Shown here one piece after another: positions 26,863 to 27,351 of a DNA stretch of 27,351 bases. The DNA lies in contig BFEA01000681.1 in NCBI GenBank assembly GCA_003427395.1, positions 716,559 through 743,909 of the forward strand. The letters are read 5' to 3'. The notes under the pieces were generated by a model. That model did no database searches and had not been told where the DNA came from. It saw only the letters and a program-made list of their open reading frames with translations. This DNA comes from Chara braunii (Eukaryota > Streptophyta > Charophyceae > Charales > Characeae). Numbering within the stretch: position 1 is the first letter of the stretch; each line of letters begins with the position of its first letter. The translations under genes were made by a program, and so were the position numbers.

Positions 26863-27351
26863 CCTTTTTTTTGTCTTTTTTTTTGGTCGCGCGCCATGGT
26901 CCTTTTCTTTCTTTTTCGTTTCTTTTCTTTTCTTTTTCTTTCTTTTCTTTTTTTTCTTTTTTTTTTTTTTTTCGGTCGCCTGCGGCGCCTCGCCGGGGCC
27001 TCTCCGCAGTTAGAAGGAAAAGGAAAAAACAGCCCCATGGTTGGGCCACGGCCCAGATTCGCAGGCACTACCCTTCACAGGCAAACGCAGAGTAGCCTAC
27101 TCCGAAGAAGTGGGGGGCTCGGGGCAGGGATGCAGGCCAAAAAAAAAAAAAGAGAACGAGGAACTTCGAATCCACCTACGTCGCTGGTGCTTTGAGGAAT
27201 GTATCTGGCCAGGAAGTGAGGAACATGAAACAGGTAGATTTCCTTTTTTGTTTCTTGTTGCCAGGTCCCTGCGCCCTGCCAGCCAGGCAGGGCGGATTCC
27301 ACGGTTCACTGAGTTCCAGACAAGTACTGTAGCATCCTGTATCGGACCGCA
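26771..27351. other. Pyrimidine-rich tract and unassigned end
   Basis: T/C-rich low-complexity DNA (26828-26973) opens artefactual frames on both strands. CCCATGGTTGGGCCACGGCC (27034-27053) resembles one unit of the 37-bp minisatellite (as at 9620-9785). No gene recognised. Confidence 0.5.

Noticed and set aside
26768-27068. F/S-rich and K/R-rich frames
   Set aside because: Translation of a pyrimidine-rich tract; compositional artefact.

Overview
The window looks like repeat-dense, mostly non-coding nuclear DNA of a green plant or streptophyte alga. The best taxonomic evidence is an 88-nt stretch at 26083-26170 that, compared from memory, matches plant-type U6 snRNA at every position but one. 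A charophyte such as Chara is my guess at the source, held at low confidence. No intact, confidently assignable protein-coding gene is present. The window carries a 790-base assembly gap (11562-12351), several single Ns, long homopolymers (C51, C30, several A/T tracts) and CT/TA microsatellites.

Layout. 1-672 is a minus-strand retroelement copy with its tail at base 1. 703-2740 is a frameshifted LINE reverse-transcriptase relic on the plus strand. 2740-4660 has no gene but holds a 199-bp foldback hairpin (4111-4309). 5070-5820 has diverged short repeats leading into a second full-size copy of the 1-672 retroelement (5715-6351). A truncated copy (6729-7079) follows, with a 14-bp target duplication. 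7493-8450 is a composite foldback element enclosing a 37-bp hairpin minisatellite and C51; an oppositely oriented array of the same minisatellite lies at 9620-9785. 8599-10960 mixes TTAA-flanked, GGGCC-ended and TA-flanked MITEs with retro-tails. After the gap, 12352-15650 holds copies of an interspersed repeat plus more MITEs. 16991-17512 (minus) is the one place where I see a possible protein-coding exon pair of unknown function. 17641-22560 is again MITEs and AT-rich repeats, including one TTAA element inserted inverted into another. 22683-27351 has microsatellites, a 105-bp tandem duplication, a 463-bp GGGCC-ended element, retro-tails and the U6 retropseudogene.

How the parts relate. Four element groups explain much of the window. 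(1) A retroelement family whose A-tailed 3' end carries short hairpins with compensatory base changes between copies. (2) A MITE family with ACCACCAGTAC termini and TTAA duplications (piggyBac-like hallmark). (3) A 105-bp MITE family with CAGTCTTCCCCC termini at TA (Tc1/mariner-pogo-like hallmark). (4) A MITE family with GGGCCTCGC termini and 3-bp duplications (PIF/Harbinger-like hallmark). The A-tailed U6 copy shows that reverse transcription of cellular RNA has occurred in this genome, which fits the LINE and its tailed relatives.
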